Notes under the pieces: model-generated
The model's database searches: none
What the model was told of the DNA's origin: nothing
The model's input: only the letters and a program-made list of their open reading frames with translations
Assembly: GCA_023512255.1 (NCBI GenBank)
Contig: JAILZY010000002.1
Location: 1-64,000 of the forward strand
From: a bacterium
GTDB lineage: Bacteria > SZUA-182 > DTGQ01
DNA: 64,000 nt
Reading direction: 5' to 3'
Position numbers and translations under genes: made by a program
Part shown: one piece after another, positions 53,359 to 62,109 of the stretch
How positions within the stretch are numbered: the first letter of the stretch is position 1
Layout: each line of letters opens with the position of its first letter

Positions 53359-54705
53359 AGGCAAATAGCGCTCAATCTCGTAATTTGTCACCCAGGTCCG
53401 ATACTGCTCCCATTCGATCTTCTTATTTTCAATAAATTTCTCAAAGATATGATCCCCAAGCGTCTTCCTTACCAATTCGCTTTTTTCCGTCAAGCAGATA
53501 GCCTCATAAAGGTCGCCGGGCAGAGACTTTATTCCTCTCCTTTTCCGCTCCTCAGCACTCATTTCAAAGATATCCTCTTCGATCGGCTCAGGGATTTCAT
53601 ACCCTTTTTCTATACCCTCAAGACCTGCGGCCAACATAACCGAAAAAGCCAAATAAGGATTGCAAGCCGGATCAGGACAGCGAAGCTCAACGCGGGTAGC
53701 TTTCTCTTTGCCCGGTTTATACATCGGAACTCTAACCAGGGTGGATCTATTTCTCATCGCCCAGGAGATGTAAACCGGAGCCTCATACCCCGGCACCAGT
53801 CTTTTGTACGAATTGACCCATTGGCAGATAATAGAGGTAAACTCAGGGGCATGCTTCAGGATGCCGGCAATATAGGCTTTCCCCTCGCGGGAGAGATGAT
53901 ATTTGTCGTTCGGATCAAAGAAAATATTCTTATCGCCCTTGAACAGGGATTGATGGGTATGCATGCCGCTGCCATTTTGACCCATCAGGGGCTTGGGCAT
54001 AAAAGTTGCGTAAACGCCATGTTTCATAGCTATCTCTTTGACTATCAGCCGGTAGGTCATAGCATGATCAGCCATAGTCAGAGCATCGGTATAGCGCAGA
54101 TCGATTTCATGCTGCGATGGGGCCACTTCGTGGTGAGAGTACTCTACGGCTATTCCCATCCGCTCAAGGGCTAAAACGGTCTCTTTTCGCAGGTCAGAGG
54201 CTAAGTCAAGGGGAGTTTGATCAAAATATCCGCCTTGATCTAGAACTTCCGGCCTTCCATTGCTGGATTTAAAGTAAAAGTATTCAAGCTCAGGTCCCAC
54301 ATAAAAGGTGTATCCTAGATCGGTCGCTCGCTTCAGATTCCTCTTGAGTACGCCCCGTGGATCACCCTTATAAGGAGTGCCGTCAGGCTCGAAAATATCA
54401 CAAAACATCTGAGCGACCGTAACCTCGCCCGGTTTTTCAGGCAGAATCCGAAAAGTAGTAATATCGGGCATGGCGATCATGTCGCTTTCATCAATCCGTG
54501 CATAGCCCTGAATGGAAGATCCATCAAAGCCCATGCCGCTTTCCAGGGCGCCTTCAAGCTCATCAATATTGATCGAAAAACTCTTTAGAAATCCTAATAC
54601 ATCGGTAAACCACAGATGAATAAACCTGACATGGTTATCAGCAGCCAGCTTCAGAATATACTCTTTACTTACTTCCTCATTTTTTGACAATCTATGGTCA
54701 GACAT
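53350..54705 (-). CDS. glnA: Glutamine synthetase, type I-alpha
   Basis: This 451-residue enzyme makes glutamine from glutamate, ammonia and ATP. Family segments are MGFDGSSIQGYARIDESDM, VGPELEYFYF, EVAPSQHEIDLRY, NGSGMHTHQSLF and VELRCPDPACNPYL. At the place where type I-beta enzymes carry the adenylylated tyrosine (NLYDLPPEE), this protein has IKSLPGDLYEAI. It therefore belongs to the alpha subgroup, which is not controlled by adenylylation. A gggaggaa site precedes the ATG. Together with the neighbouring glutamate synthase it forms the ammonia-assimilation pair. Confidence 0.97.
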   Translation of the reverse strand: MSDHRLSKNEEVSKEYILKLAADNHVRFIHLWFTDVLGFLKSFSINIDELEGALESGMGFDGSSIQGYARIDESDMIAMPDITTFRILPEKPGEVTVAQMFCDIFEPDGTPYKGDPRGVLKRNLKRATDLGYTFYVGPELEYFYFKSSNGRPEVLDQGGYFDQTPLDLASDLRKETVLALERMGIAVEYSHHEVAPSQHEIDLRYTDALTMADHAMTYRLIVKEIAMKHGVYATFMPKPLMGQNGSGMHTHQSLFKGDKNIFFDPNDKYHLSREGKAYIAGILKHAPEFTSIICQWVNSYKRLVPGYEAPVYISWAMRNRSTLVRVPMYKPGKEKATRVELRCPDPACNPYLAFSVMLAAGLEGIEKGYEIPEPIEEDIFEMSAEERKRRGIKSLPGDLYEAICLTEKSELVRKTLGDHIFEKFIENKKIEWEQYRTWVTNYEIERYLPIL

Positions 54706-54847
54706 GGATCAAATTCCTCCCAACTATTGCACGGTCAGATGTTTCCCATCTTTTGTATAGGAGTCCTTTATAGGAGTCCCCATACTGGAGCCTCCCGTAC
54801 TCACCCCGCTTGATGGGAGAGGCTAGGTAAGGATGGTGTAATAAAAA

Positions 54848-54878
54848 GAAGGGGCTGACCACAAAGGCCAACCCCTTC
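54848..54878 (-). terminator. Terminator of the glutamate synthase gene
   Basis: A 13-bp stem (gaaggggttggcc / ggtcagccccttc on the minus strand, with two G-U pairs) is followed by tttttatta. It separates the glutamate synthase gene from glnA, which therefore has its own promoter in the following ~140 bases. Confidence 0.8.
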
Positions 54879-54953
54879 AATCCGATCAGGACAAAAAGTT
54901 ATCGAAACTGAAACTAGTCCAGAATTGGTCATTCTCTTCACGGCAGCAGCAGA

Positions 54954-56543
54954 TCATACGCCTAATATCTGCTCGGCTTCCTGCCTATAGGCATCCATAA
55001 CGTAGGGAATACCAGAGATTTTAGCTGCCTCTTCGGTGAGAGCCATAAGATCATTTCTGGAGATAGTGCTGAGACTAAAGTTTCTGCTACCGGCCATAAG
55101 CTGCTGCAATCCTACCTTAATCTTCTGAGCGAAGCTGTAGATGCCGATAGCTCCAAGAGGCATATTCTTTATTTCATTCCCATATTTTTCAGCTAGCTCT
55201 GCATAGCAGACAAAAATTTCCTCAGGCGTAGTACCAAATTCAGAAACAGTCTTAGGCAGGTCATTGTTCTTGATCCACTCGCCAATGTTTTTCCCAACCA
55301 TGCCGGGAATCATTAGTGCTCTTCCCATGCAGACCGCCTTGACATAGGGAGCGCCCATAGCCAAAACCTTAAAGACATGATCCTCGGTTGAGAATCCGCC
55401 AGCGATGGCTATACTGGGTATCTGCATCCCCTTTTGAGCCAGCTTCTGACAGAATTCATAGGTCAGGGACTGGAGGTAGAAGGTTGGGATGCCCCACTCC
55501 TGCATCATTCGCCAGGGGCTCATGCCTGTTCCGCCAGGGGCGCCATCAATAGTCAGTAGGTCGATCTTGGCCATTGAGGAATATTTGATAGCCATAGCCA
55601 GCTCGCGCATCGAGTAAGCGCCAGTCTTCAGGGTAATACGCTTGAAGCCAATTTTTCTGAGCCGCTCGACCTCAGCCAAAAAGCCCTCTTCAGAGACAAA
55701 TCCCAGACGAGAGTGTCGCTCGAATTCTTTAATCGCTCCTGCCTTGAAGGCCTGTTGAATAGCTTTGTTCGAAGGATCCGGAGTAACGATGTATCCTCGC
55801 TTTTGCAGCTCAAGGGCTCTTTCCAGGGACTTAACCTTGATCTCGCCGCCAATACATTTTGCTCCCTGTCCCCATTTTAATTCTATGGTCTCAAGATTAT
55901 GCTTTTTCTGAACATACTCGGCCACTCCAAGCCGCGTATCTTCCACATTCATCTGGACCAGAATTTCGCCAAACCCTTCATGGTATCTCTTATAGATCTC
56001 GATTCGCCGATCCATATCAGGGGCCTTGACGACCTTGCGGTTAGCATCCAGTTCCAGTTGAGGATCGATCCCACAGACATTTTCTCCGCACACTAGGGTA
56101 ATCCCGGAAATAGCTGCTCCAACGGCAAAATGCTCCCAGTTCTTGCGGGCAATCTCTGTGGAACCCAAAGCGCCGGTAAAGATTGGTACCTTCATCCGTA
56201 CCTTGATGTCCCAACCATATTCCGTCTCTGTGTTAACCGCTGGGAAGATGGCCGTATCAGGATTTGCCTCCGTACCCTCAGGCAGCCCTTTGGCACCCAT
56301 AGCATATCCCTGGATGTTTAGGTGGGAGTAGTCAACAGGGTAATTCTTGTCAGCACCTGCTGAAATCTCACCAAAGGGGCCAGGATAGATGACTTCCCGA
56401 CTGCGGAAAGAGGCCTTGAAAACCTCGCAGTTCCCTCGGCATCCATCAATACAGCGAGAACAGAGCCCTGAGCAGGGCACAACACTTTTCGAGCGATTAA
56501 AGGTTCTGGTGGCGTCGTTTGAATTTGGTTGTTGTAAGTTCAT
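54954..56543 (-). CDS. Archaeal-type FMN-dependent glutamate synthase (GltB domain 2 with N-terminal Cys cluster)
   Basis: This 529-residue protein equals the central FMN/iron-sulfur domain of GltB without the glutaminase half. It begins with a cysteine cluster (Cys24, 28, 31, 35, 39: CSGLCSRCIDGC) that probably binds an iron-sulfur centre. The barrel contains PIFTGALGSTEIA, GQGAKCIGGEIK, LLTIDGAPGGTGMSP and IAIAGGFSTEDHV. In archaea such proteins work with separate glutaminase and GltC-like subunits, none of which is in this window. An aaggagaggg site precedes the ATG. The spacer to nrpR carries two dyads that look like NrpR operators. Confidence 0.9.
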   Translation of the reverse strand: MNLQQPNSNDATRTFNRSKSVVPCSGLCSRCIDGCRGNCEVFKASFRSREVIYPGPFGEISAGADKNYPVDYSHLNIQGYAMGAKGLPEGTEANPDTAIFPAVNTETEYGWDIKVRMKVPIFTGALGSTEIARKNWEHFAVGAAISGITLVCGENVCGIDPQLELDANRKVVKAPDMDRRIEIYKRYHEGFGEILVQMNVEDTRLGVAEYVQKKHNLETIELKWGQGAKCIGGEIKVKSLERALELQKRGYIVTPDPSNKAIQQAFKAGAIKEFERHSRLGFVSEEGFLAEVERLRKIGFKRITLKTGAYSMRELAMAIKYSSMAKIDLLTIDGAPGGTGMSPWRMMQEWGIPTFYLQSLTYEFCQKLAQKGMQIPSIAIAGGFSTEDHVFKVLAMGAPYVKAVCMGRALMIPGMVGKNIGEWIKNNDLPKTVSEFGTTPEEIFVCYAELAEKYGNEIKNMPLGAIGIYSFAQKIKVGLQQLMAGSRNFSLSTISRNDLMALTEEAAKISGIPYVMDAYRQEAEQILGV

Positions 56544-56591
56544 ATCTCCCTCTCCTTAAAAAGACTGGCGATACTGCCTATCGGGCTTTGC

Positions 56592-56610
56592 CGGTACACA
56601 AACTATACCG
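56592..56610. promoter_or_regulatory. Dyad cggta-N9-taccg upstream of the glutamate synthase gene
   Basis: A perfect 5-bp inverted repeat with a 9-base centre lies 49 bases before the start codon, where a promoter or repressor site would be. It resembles the half-sites known for archaeal NrpR, but the spacer is longer than the usual 6, so assignment is weak. Confidence 0.3.
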
Positions 56611-56656
56611 TAGTTTTCCCTTTGTATACCTTAGCTCCACCCCCTGTTTGCTCGCT

Positions 56657-56705
56657 GGCAATGTCATGCCTAATTTTTTATCGGCAATGCTATGCCTAAT
56701 TTTTT
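56657..56705. promoter_or_regulatory. Two tandem GGCA-N6-TGCC dyads, candidate NrpR operators
   Basis: GGCA-atgtca-TGCC (56657-56670) and GGCA-atgcta-TGCC (56683-56696) sit 26 bases apart in the spacer between the divergent glutamate synthase and nrpR genes. They are part of a 26-bp direct repeat that also includes taatttttt. The form (inverted tetramers separated by six bases) is that of the GGAA-N6-TTCC and GGTA-N6-TACC operators described for methanogen NrpR. Confidence 0.5.
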
Positions 56706-57017
56706 GGCCTTAAAAATATCATGCCTATCATCAGAATGTCAATACCTTTCAGCAACCCATGCTTATTTTTTCAGCATAAGAGTATCAATTAGCCGGGAGC
56801 ATAGTATGAATAAAATAACTAGCCAGGGGGATAAATAGCAAGCTATTTGGATTATTTATTTTGCCTATAAATTCGGCAAGATTGCCGAAATTTTAGTTGC
56901 TAATTTTTGTTCAGTGTGTTAGAGTAAATTCTCTTCCCAGGGATGTCCCTTTAATAAGAATTCTGGGTTGATCAAAGGCTCATAAGATTTGCGGAATGTT
57001 CAGGGTGAGGATTTTTC

Positions 57018-58046
57018 ATGGAAATAAAAACTGATAAAAATATCATTGCCATCCTGCGGGCATTGCGGGAAGCCCCAAGACCTTTGGGCGGAACCAGAGT
57101 GGCCAGGCAGATTCAATCGTATGGTATAAACCTCTCTCCCAGGGCGGTTAGATATTATCTTGCCCTGACTGATAAGGCTGGATTTACTAAGAACTTGGGC
57201 AACAAGCGCGGCCGGATCATCACCCCTGAGGGCAGAAAAGAATTGAACAGCGCTTTTGTAATGAGTAAAATCGGTCTGATCGCTTCCATGATCGATGAGC
57301 TGTCCTATAAGATGGACTTCTCCCTGGCCAAACTAAAGGGGAATATCGTATTAAACATTTCAACCATCCAGGCGGAAAACTTCCCGAAAGCCCTGGCTTA
57401 TATTCTCCCAGTATTTCACAAAGGGTTCGGCATGGGGCAATTTGCGGTGATCAGAGAGGGAGGCAGCCAACTTGGAAATTTTTCCATTCCTCATGGCTCA
57501 ATAGCCATCGGTACCCTGTGTAGTGTTACTATCAATGGCGTATTTCTCAAGGCTGGGATTCCGGTTTTTTCCCGATTCGGAGGATTGCTGGAAATCAAAA
57601 ATGGCCAGCCAGTCAGATTTACCGATATTATCGCCTATAATGGATCTACCCTCGATCCCTTGGAAATCTTCATCAAGGGACAGATGACCAGTGTGTATCA
57701 GGCGGCGAGGCTTGGATGCGGTCTGATCGGAGCCAGCTTTCGCGAGATTCCCGCGGCCGCTATCCCGCAAGCCGAGAGGATTAAAAAGAAGCTGATTAAG
57801 ACCGGGCTTGGCGGGATCCTGATGATTGGAAGGCCTGGCCAGGCCCTGCTCGACATACCTGTCCCAGAAGGAAAGGCAGCCATGATCGTGGTCGGAGGAC
57901 TAAATCCGCTTGCCGCCTGTGAGGAAAACGGGATTAAAACCCATAACCTGGCCATGGGAACACTTTTTGATTTCAAAGAGCTATTACCCACAAGCCACCT
58001 TGAGCAGCTCCTCGGCAAAGAACAGCAGAGCGAGAGAGAAAATTAA
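57018..58046 (+). CDS. nrpR: NrpR-type nitrogen regulator (winged helix plus one NrpR/DUF128 domain)
   Basis: This 342-residue protein has an N-terminal winged helix (ILRALREAPRPLGGTRVARQIQSYG...RAVRYYLALTDKAGF). One NrpR regulatory domain (about 90-330) follows, with GSIAIGTLCSVTINGVFLKAGIPV, LDPLEIFIKG and ALLDIPVPEGKAAMIVVGGLNPLAA. NrpR represses nitrogen genes and is released by 2-oxoglutarate; it is best known from methanogens. The neighbourhood (glnA, glutamate synthase, L-2-hydroxyglutarate oxidase) fits such a role. The gene is divergent from the glutamate synthase gene across a spacer with candidate operators. A gggtgagg site precedes the ATG. Confidence 0.88.
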   Translation: MEIKTDKNIIAILRALREAPRPLGGTRVARQIQSYGINLSPRAVRYYLALTDKAGFTKNLGNKRGRIITPEGRKELNSAFVMSKIGLIASMIDELSYKMDFSLAKLKGNIVLNISTIQAENFPKALAYILPVFHKGFGMGQFAVIREGGSQLGNFSIPHGSIAIGTLCSVTINGVFLKAGIPVFSRFGGLLEIKNGQPVRFTDIIAYNGSTLDPLEIFIKGQMTSVYQAARLGCGLIGASFREIPAAAIPQAERIKKKLIKTGLGGILMIGRPGQALLDIPVPEGKAAMIVVGGLNPLAACEENGIKTHNLAMGTLFDFKELLPTSHLEQLLGKEQQSEREN

Positions 58047-58091
58047 CCGAGCGAAAAGAGCGAGCAAGAAGATAAGGAGGCCAAAAGACTG

Positions 58092-59204
58092 ATGGATGAG
58101 ATAAAGATAACAATCATTGGGGCAGGTATTATTGGTTTATCAATCGCTGCCGAGCTGTCAAAAAGCCATCAGGATATTGTGGTGCTTGAAAAGAACACCA
58201 GCTTCGGTCAGGAAACCAGCAGCCGAAACAGTGAGGTCATCCATGCTGGGCTCTACTATCCGCCTGATTCGCTCAAATTAAAGCTCTGCCTGGAGGGGGC
58301 AGATCAGCTTTATGCCTTGTGTCAGGAAGCATCCATCCCCTTCAGGCAGCTTGGGAAAATCATTGTTGCCCAGGAAGCCTCTGAACTTTTTGCCCTGGAA
58401 GAGCTATTCAAAAAAGCGCAATCTTACGGAGCCAAGGACTTAACTATTCTCGATCAAAAAGAGATAGCCAGGCTTGAGCCTCAAGTTCTAGGCCTGGCTG
58501 GAATTTATTCACCCCGCACCGGCATTATCGATACCCATGCCCTGATGAAGCACCTGGCTAGATCAGCCCAATCGAGAGGAGTCGATCTTGTCTATTGCAG
58601 CCAGGTTAATCTGTTGCAGAAAGAAAGCTCAGGATTTATTGTCGGCATTCAGCAAGATGACTACCGCGTCAGGTCGCGGCTAGTGATTAACTGTGCAGGC
58701 TTATATGCCGATCAGATCGCTTCCCTGGTCGGAATCGATATCGACCAGCAGGGCTATCGGCTGCATCTTTGCAAAGGAGACTATTTTTCCTACGCCAAAC
58801 CCTCTCCCGTCAGCAGGCTTATCTATCCCCTACCCCATACTCATTATCTCGGTGTCCATGCCACCCTGGACCTTGGCTCCCGTCTTCGTTTTGGCCCGGA
58901 TGCAGAATATACTAGCCAAATCGACTATCGGGTAGCACCTGATAAGGCTGACAAATTCTACCAAGCGGCGCGAAAGCTCATCAACCATCTGGAAAGAGAG
59001 GCCCTGGTTCCCGACATGGCAGGAATCAGACCCAAACTCCAAGGCCCGGGCGACTCTTTCCGAGATTTTATCATCAGAGAGGAATCTGCCCTTGGGCTTG
59101 ATGGCCTCATTAACCTGATCGGCATCGAGTCACCGGGGCTAACCTGCTGTCTGGCTATTGCCAGGATGGTAGCCGGGCTGGTAGCTGAAATCCTCAAAGA
59201 TTGA
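58092..59204 (+). CDS. lhgO: L-2-hydroxyglutarate oxidase/dehydrogenase
   Basis: This 370-residue FAD enzyme oxidises L-2-hydroxyglutarate to 2-oxoglutarate. The N-terminal FAD-binding IIGAGIIGLSIAAEL, then SSRNSEVIHAGLYYPP (a strong family signature), LINCAGLYAD-like VINCAGLYAD, GDYFSY, PHTHYLGVHATLDL, and a final ESPGLTCCLAIAR support the call. An aaggagg site precedes the ATG, 45 bases after nrpR, so the two are probably one transcript. Its product is the expected effector of NrpR, which makes the pairing suggestive. Confidence 0.9.
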   Translation: MDEIKITIIGAGIIGLSIAAELSKSHQDIVVLEKNTSFGQETSSRNSEVIHAGLYYPPDSLKLKLCLEGADQLYALCQEASIPFRQLGKIIVAQEASELFALEELFKKAQSYGAKDLTILDQKEIARLEPQVLGLAGIYSPRTGIIDTHALMKHLARSAQSRGVDLVYCSQVNLLQKESSGFIVGIQQDDYRVRSRLVINCAGLYADQIASLVGIDIDQQGYRLHLCKGDYFSYAKPSPVSRLIYPLPHTHYLGVHATLDLGSRLRFGPDAEYTSQIDYRVAPDKADKFYQAARKLINHLEREALVPDMAGIRPKLQGPGDSFRDFIIREESALGLDGLINLIGIESPGLTCCLAIARMVAGLVAEILKD

Positions 59205-59215
59205 GTTTACCCCTC

Positions 59216-59241
59216 AATCTCCACACACCAGGGGGGAGATT
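59216..59241 (+). terminator. Putative terminator after lhgO
   Basis: aatctcc and ggagatt form a 7-bp stem followed by five further Ts, 12 bases after the stop. Confidence 0.5.
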
Positions 59242-59394
59242 TTTTGATTCACTCGGAGCCTACCCTTAAAACTCATCCTTTTTTGAAATTTGCCCGAAAT
59301 ATCAACAAGGACAAGAAAGTAAAGCCAAAATTCGAGCCGAGGATAAAAATTTACCAGGCCAAATAAAAGAATAGAGCATGAAGGGGGGTAGGCC

Positions 59395-61365
59395 ATGAAA
59401 GCGGAAAATAACCGATGGAATGATGATCCTGAAGATAATGGAGGAGAAGATAGGGGCTCATCTCCAGGGGGAAGAATCTGGAAGCATCTTTTGGTGATCT
59501 TCATTTTGACTATCATCTTCTATGAGCTTTTTCTCTATGGAAGCCAGAAAAAAGAGTACCTTGAAATCCCCTACAGCGCCTTTAAGGCGGAGCTAGCCCA
59601 AAAAAATATCAAAGAGGTTATAGCTCGCAGCGAAATGATCAGCGGGGAATTTTTTCAGGCTATCTCAGCCGACAATTCTTTGCCCTCGGCCCAGGAAAGA
59701 TCGTACCGCTATTTCTCAACTCGAATTCCAAAATTCGGCGATCAGGACCTGATGCGAGAGCTGATCAAGGCCGGTGCAACAGTCAGAACAGACAGCGGGA
59801 ATGAGTGGATTTTAAGCCTGATGATTTTTGTTCTGCCTTGGCTTCTGATCCTTGGCTTCTTCTGGTATACCAGCAGGAAATTGAACAGCAGCCAAACTGC
59901 ACTGTTTACTCGATTCAACAAGTCGGGTGCCAGCCTCTATAAGAAGACCAAGAGCAATATTACCTTCGATGATGTAGCCGGTCTCACTAACGCCAAACAG
60001 GAGTTGATGGACATTGTCTCATATCTGAAAGAGCCGAAAAAGTATGAGCGGCTTGGGGGAAAAATCCCACGTGGAGTGCTCTTGATGGGCCCTCCGGGCA
60101 CTGGAAAAACCCTGATTGCTCGCGCTGTGGCTGGAGAGGCTAATGTGCCCTTCTACTCCATCTCCGGCTCGCAGTTCATCGAGATGTTTGTTGGGGTCGG
60201 AGCCTCACGGGTGAGGGATCTATTTGGCAAGGCCAAGAAAAATGCTCCGAGTATTATCTTCATTGATGAAATTGATTCTGTAGGACGATATCGGGGTGCA
60301 GGGCTTGGCGGAGGGCAAGATGAGCGAGAGCAGACGCTGAATCAAATCCTAGCCGAGATGGATGGATTTGGTGAACACCACTCGGTCGTGGTTATCGCAG
60401 CCACCAATCGCCCCGATGTCCTTGACCCTGCCCTGATCAGGCCAGGCAGGTTTGATCGGCAGGTGGTGATAGAGCGGCCTCATCGGGAAGGCAGGTTGCA
60501 GATTTTGAAGGTCCACACCCGAAAGGTCAGACTAGCTCCTGATGTGAATCTGGAGCTTCTAGCGCAAGGGACGCCTGGTTTTTCTGGCGCTGATCTGGAA
60601 AATCTGGTCAATGAGGCAGCCATCGACGCAGCCCGTCAAAATAAGGACCAGGTCTATATGGAAGATTTAGAAAAAGCCAAGGACAAGATTATCCTAGGGG
60701 GCTTGAGGGAGGATCTGCTCAGTGAAGAGGAAAAAAGAATCGTCGCCTACCATGAAGCCGGACACACCTTGGTGGCTAAATCTTTTCCCGATTCTGATCC
60801 CATTCATAAAGTAACCATTATTCCCCGAGGTCGTTCACTGGGAGCAACTGAACAGTTGCCTAAGGAGGAGCAGCATAACTATTTCCAGTCCTATCTGATG
60901 CACCGGCTGGCGATCAATCTAGGGGGCCGGGCAGCAGAACAGCTGGTGTTCAATGATATCACCTCCGGTGCAGAAAATGATCTCAAGCAGGCAACACAAC
61001 TAGCCAGACGCATGGTCTGCCATTGGGGTATGAGCAGCCGGCTTGGGCCAGTAGCCTTTCGACACGGCGAAGGGCATGTGTTTCTCGGCAAGGAAATCGC
61101 TCAAGAAAAAGACTATAGCGAGCGAACGGCAGTAATCATTGATCAGGAAGTTCAATCCCTGCTTCGAGCTGCCTTGCAGCAGGCAGAGGAAATTCTGAAG
61201 GAAAATCGAAAGATACTAGATAGGCTAGCCAAGGCACTAATCGAAAAGGAAGTACTCACCGAGGCGGAAATAACCGCTTTAATCGCTGAAGAAAAAAAGC
61301 AGACAGAGGTTCAAAAAGAGGAAAGCAAGCTGCTAGTGTCTCAAGATGCTCCTGGCAGCGTTTAA
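59395..61365 (+). CDS. ftsH: ATP-dependent zinc metalloprotease FtsH
   Basis: This 656-residue inner-membrane AAA+ protease degrades misfolded membrane proteins and selected regulators. Two membrane helices (about residues 31-48 and 138-157) flank a periplasmic domain. Walker A GPPGTGKT lies at 232-239, the pore loop [13 protein letters not shown] near 265, Walker [11 protein letters not shown] near 288, and the second region of homology includes [17 protein letters not shown]. The zinc site is His453-Glu454-x2-His457 (YHEAGHTL), with the distal [12 protein letters not shown] ggggggta site precedes the ATG. The length is normal. Confidence 0.98.
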   Translation: MKAENNRWNDDPEDNGGEDRGSSPGGRIWKHLLVIFILTIIFYELFLYGSQKKEYLEIPYSAFKAELAQKNIKEVIARSEMISGEFFQAISADNSLPSAQERSYRYFSTRIPKFGDQDLMRELIKAGATVRTDSGNEWILSLMIFVLPWLLILGFFWYTSRKLNSSQTALFTRFNKSGASLYKKTKSNITFDDVAGLTNAKQELMDIVSYLKEPKKYERLGGKIPRGVLLMGPPGTGKTLIARAVAGEANVPFYSISGSQFIEMFVGVGASRVRDLFGKAKKNAPSIIFIDEIDSVGRYRGAGLGGGQDEREQTLNQILAEMDGFGEHHSVVVIAATNRPDVLDPALIRPGRFDRQVVIERPHREGRLQILKVHTRKVRLAPDVNLELLAQGTPGFSGADLENLVNEAAIDAARQNKDQVYMEDLEKAKDKIILGGLREDLLSEEEKRIVAYHEAGHTLVAKSFPDSDPIHKVTIIPRGRSLGATEQLPKEEQHNYFQSYLMHRLAINLGGRAAEQLVFNDITSGAENDLKQATQLARRMVCHWGMSSRLGPVAFRHGEGHVFLGKEIAQEKDYSERTAVIIDQEVQSLLRAALQQAEEILKENRKILDRLAKALIEKEVLTEAEITALIAEEKKQTEVQKEESKLLVSQDAPGSV

Positions 61366-61728
61366 GTGCGTGCCCGCTTCTTGCGAATATTCGCTTAAAC
61401 CCAGACTGTTCAATTTCTGAGCCGAGGAATCTGCCGCTCAAAAGAAAGATGAGCAGCCGAAAGACAACAAGATAAAAAGAGAGGGCCTATCAAGAGCCAT
61501 GTTTTTCAGGCAAAATACTAAACGCCCTTTGAAGAGGTTCAAAAGCTTGTGCCGGCTGGTACTAATTTTGCATTTTACTTAGCCAGAATACTCAAAAAGA
61601 GAAAAAATTTTTCCAGATAGTGAAAATATTAACCAAATTTCCGAAAAGGGTATATAAATAATAAGAGATGAAATTGATAAAATATTAAAAATATCAATAA
61701 TATTGAAATATTATCAGAGAGGCATACT
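61366..61728. other. Spacer between ftsH and a small membrane protein gene
   Basis: gtttaag and cttaaac, around a cgaatattcg palindrome, lie just after the ftsH stop (about 61362-61399) and could form a hairpin. The rest is AT-rich, with aatattaaaaatatcaataatattgaaat-type words (split: aatattaaaaa, tatcaataat) before the next start. No gene is seen. Confidence 0.4.
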
Positions 61729-62109
61729 ATGGAGCTCATCACTGCTGGGACCATGCTGTACGGGATAATTGGCATCAACTGTATTATAGTCGAGCTAGGT
61801 CAATTTTATCGTAACCACTCGCTGGATGTAGCCGGTATGCTTATCTGGCTGACACTCTGGCCGCTGCTTTTGATCATGGAAAGGCGAGGCCTTTCGATCA
61901 GACTAACCCTATGCGACCTGGCAGAGGAAAGGACCTGCCAAAAACAGAATACTTGCCAGGAACAGAAGGGAGGAGAGGAAGCCTTGCGGTCTCATAAAAC
62001 CCCATCAGAAAGCTCATCAGAGGGGATGAGCCAAAATCGTGTCTCCCAGGCCAGATGTCGATTCTGTCAGGTCGAAAAAATCCTGGCCAAAATATCCTCA
62101 ACTGGATAG
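61729..62109 (+). CDS. Small hypothetical membrane protein
   Basis: This 126-residue protein has two hydrophobic segments (about residues 5-22 and 34-50, LDVAGMLIWLTLWPLLLI). A charged, Gln/Glu/Cys-rich C-terminal half follows, with the pairs CQKQNTCQEQ and CRFC. gagaggc precedes the ATG. Its last 43 bases overlap the convergent gene at 62067. I do not recognise a family. The membrane part looks real, while the tail may be partly read-through. Confidence 0.5.
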   Translation: MELITAGTMLYGIIGINCIIVELGQFYRNHSLDVAGMLIWLTLWPLLLIMERRGLSIRLTLCDLAEERTCQKQNTCQEQKGGEEALRSHKTPSESSSEGMSQNRVSQARCRFCQVEKILAKISSTG

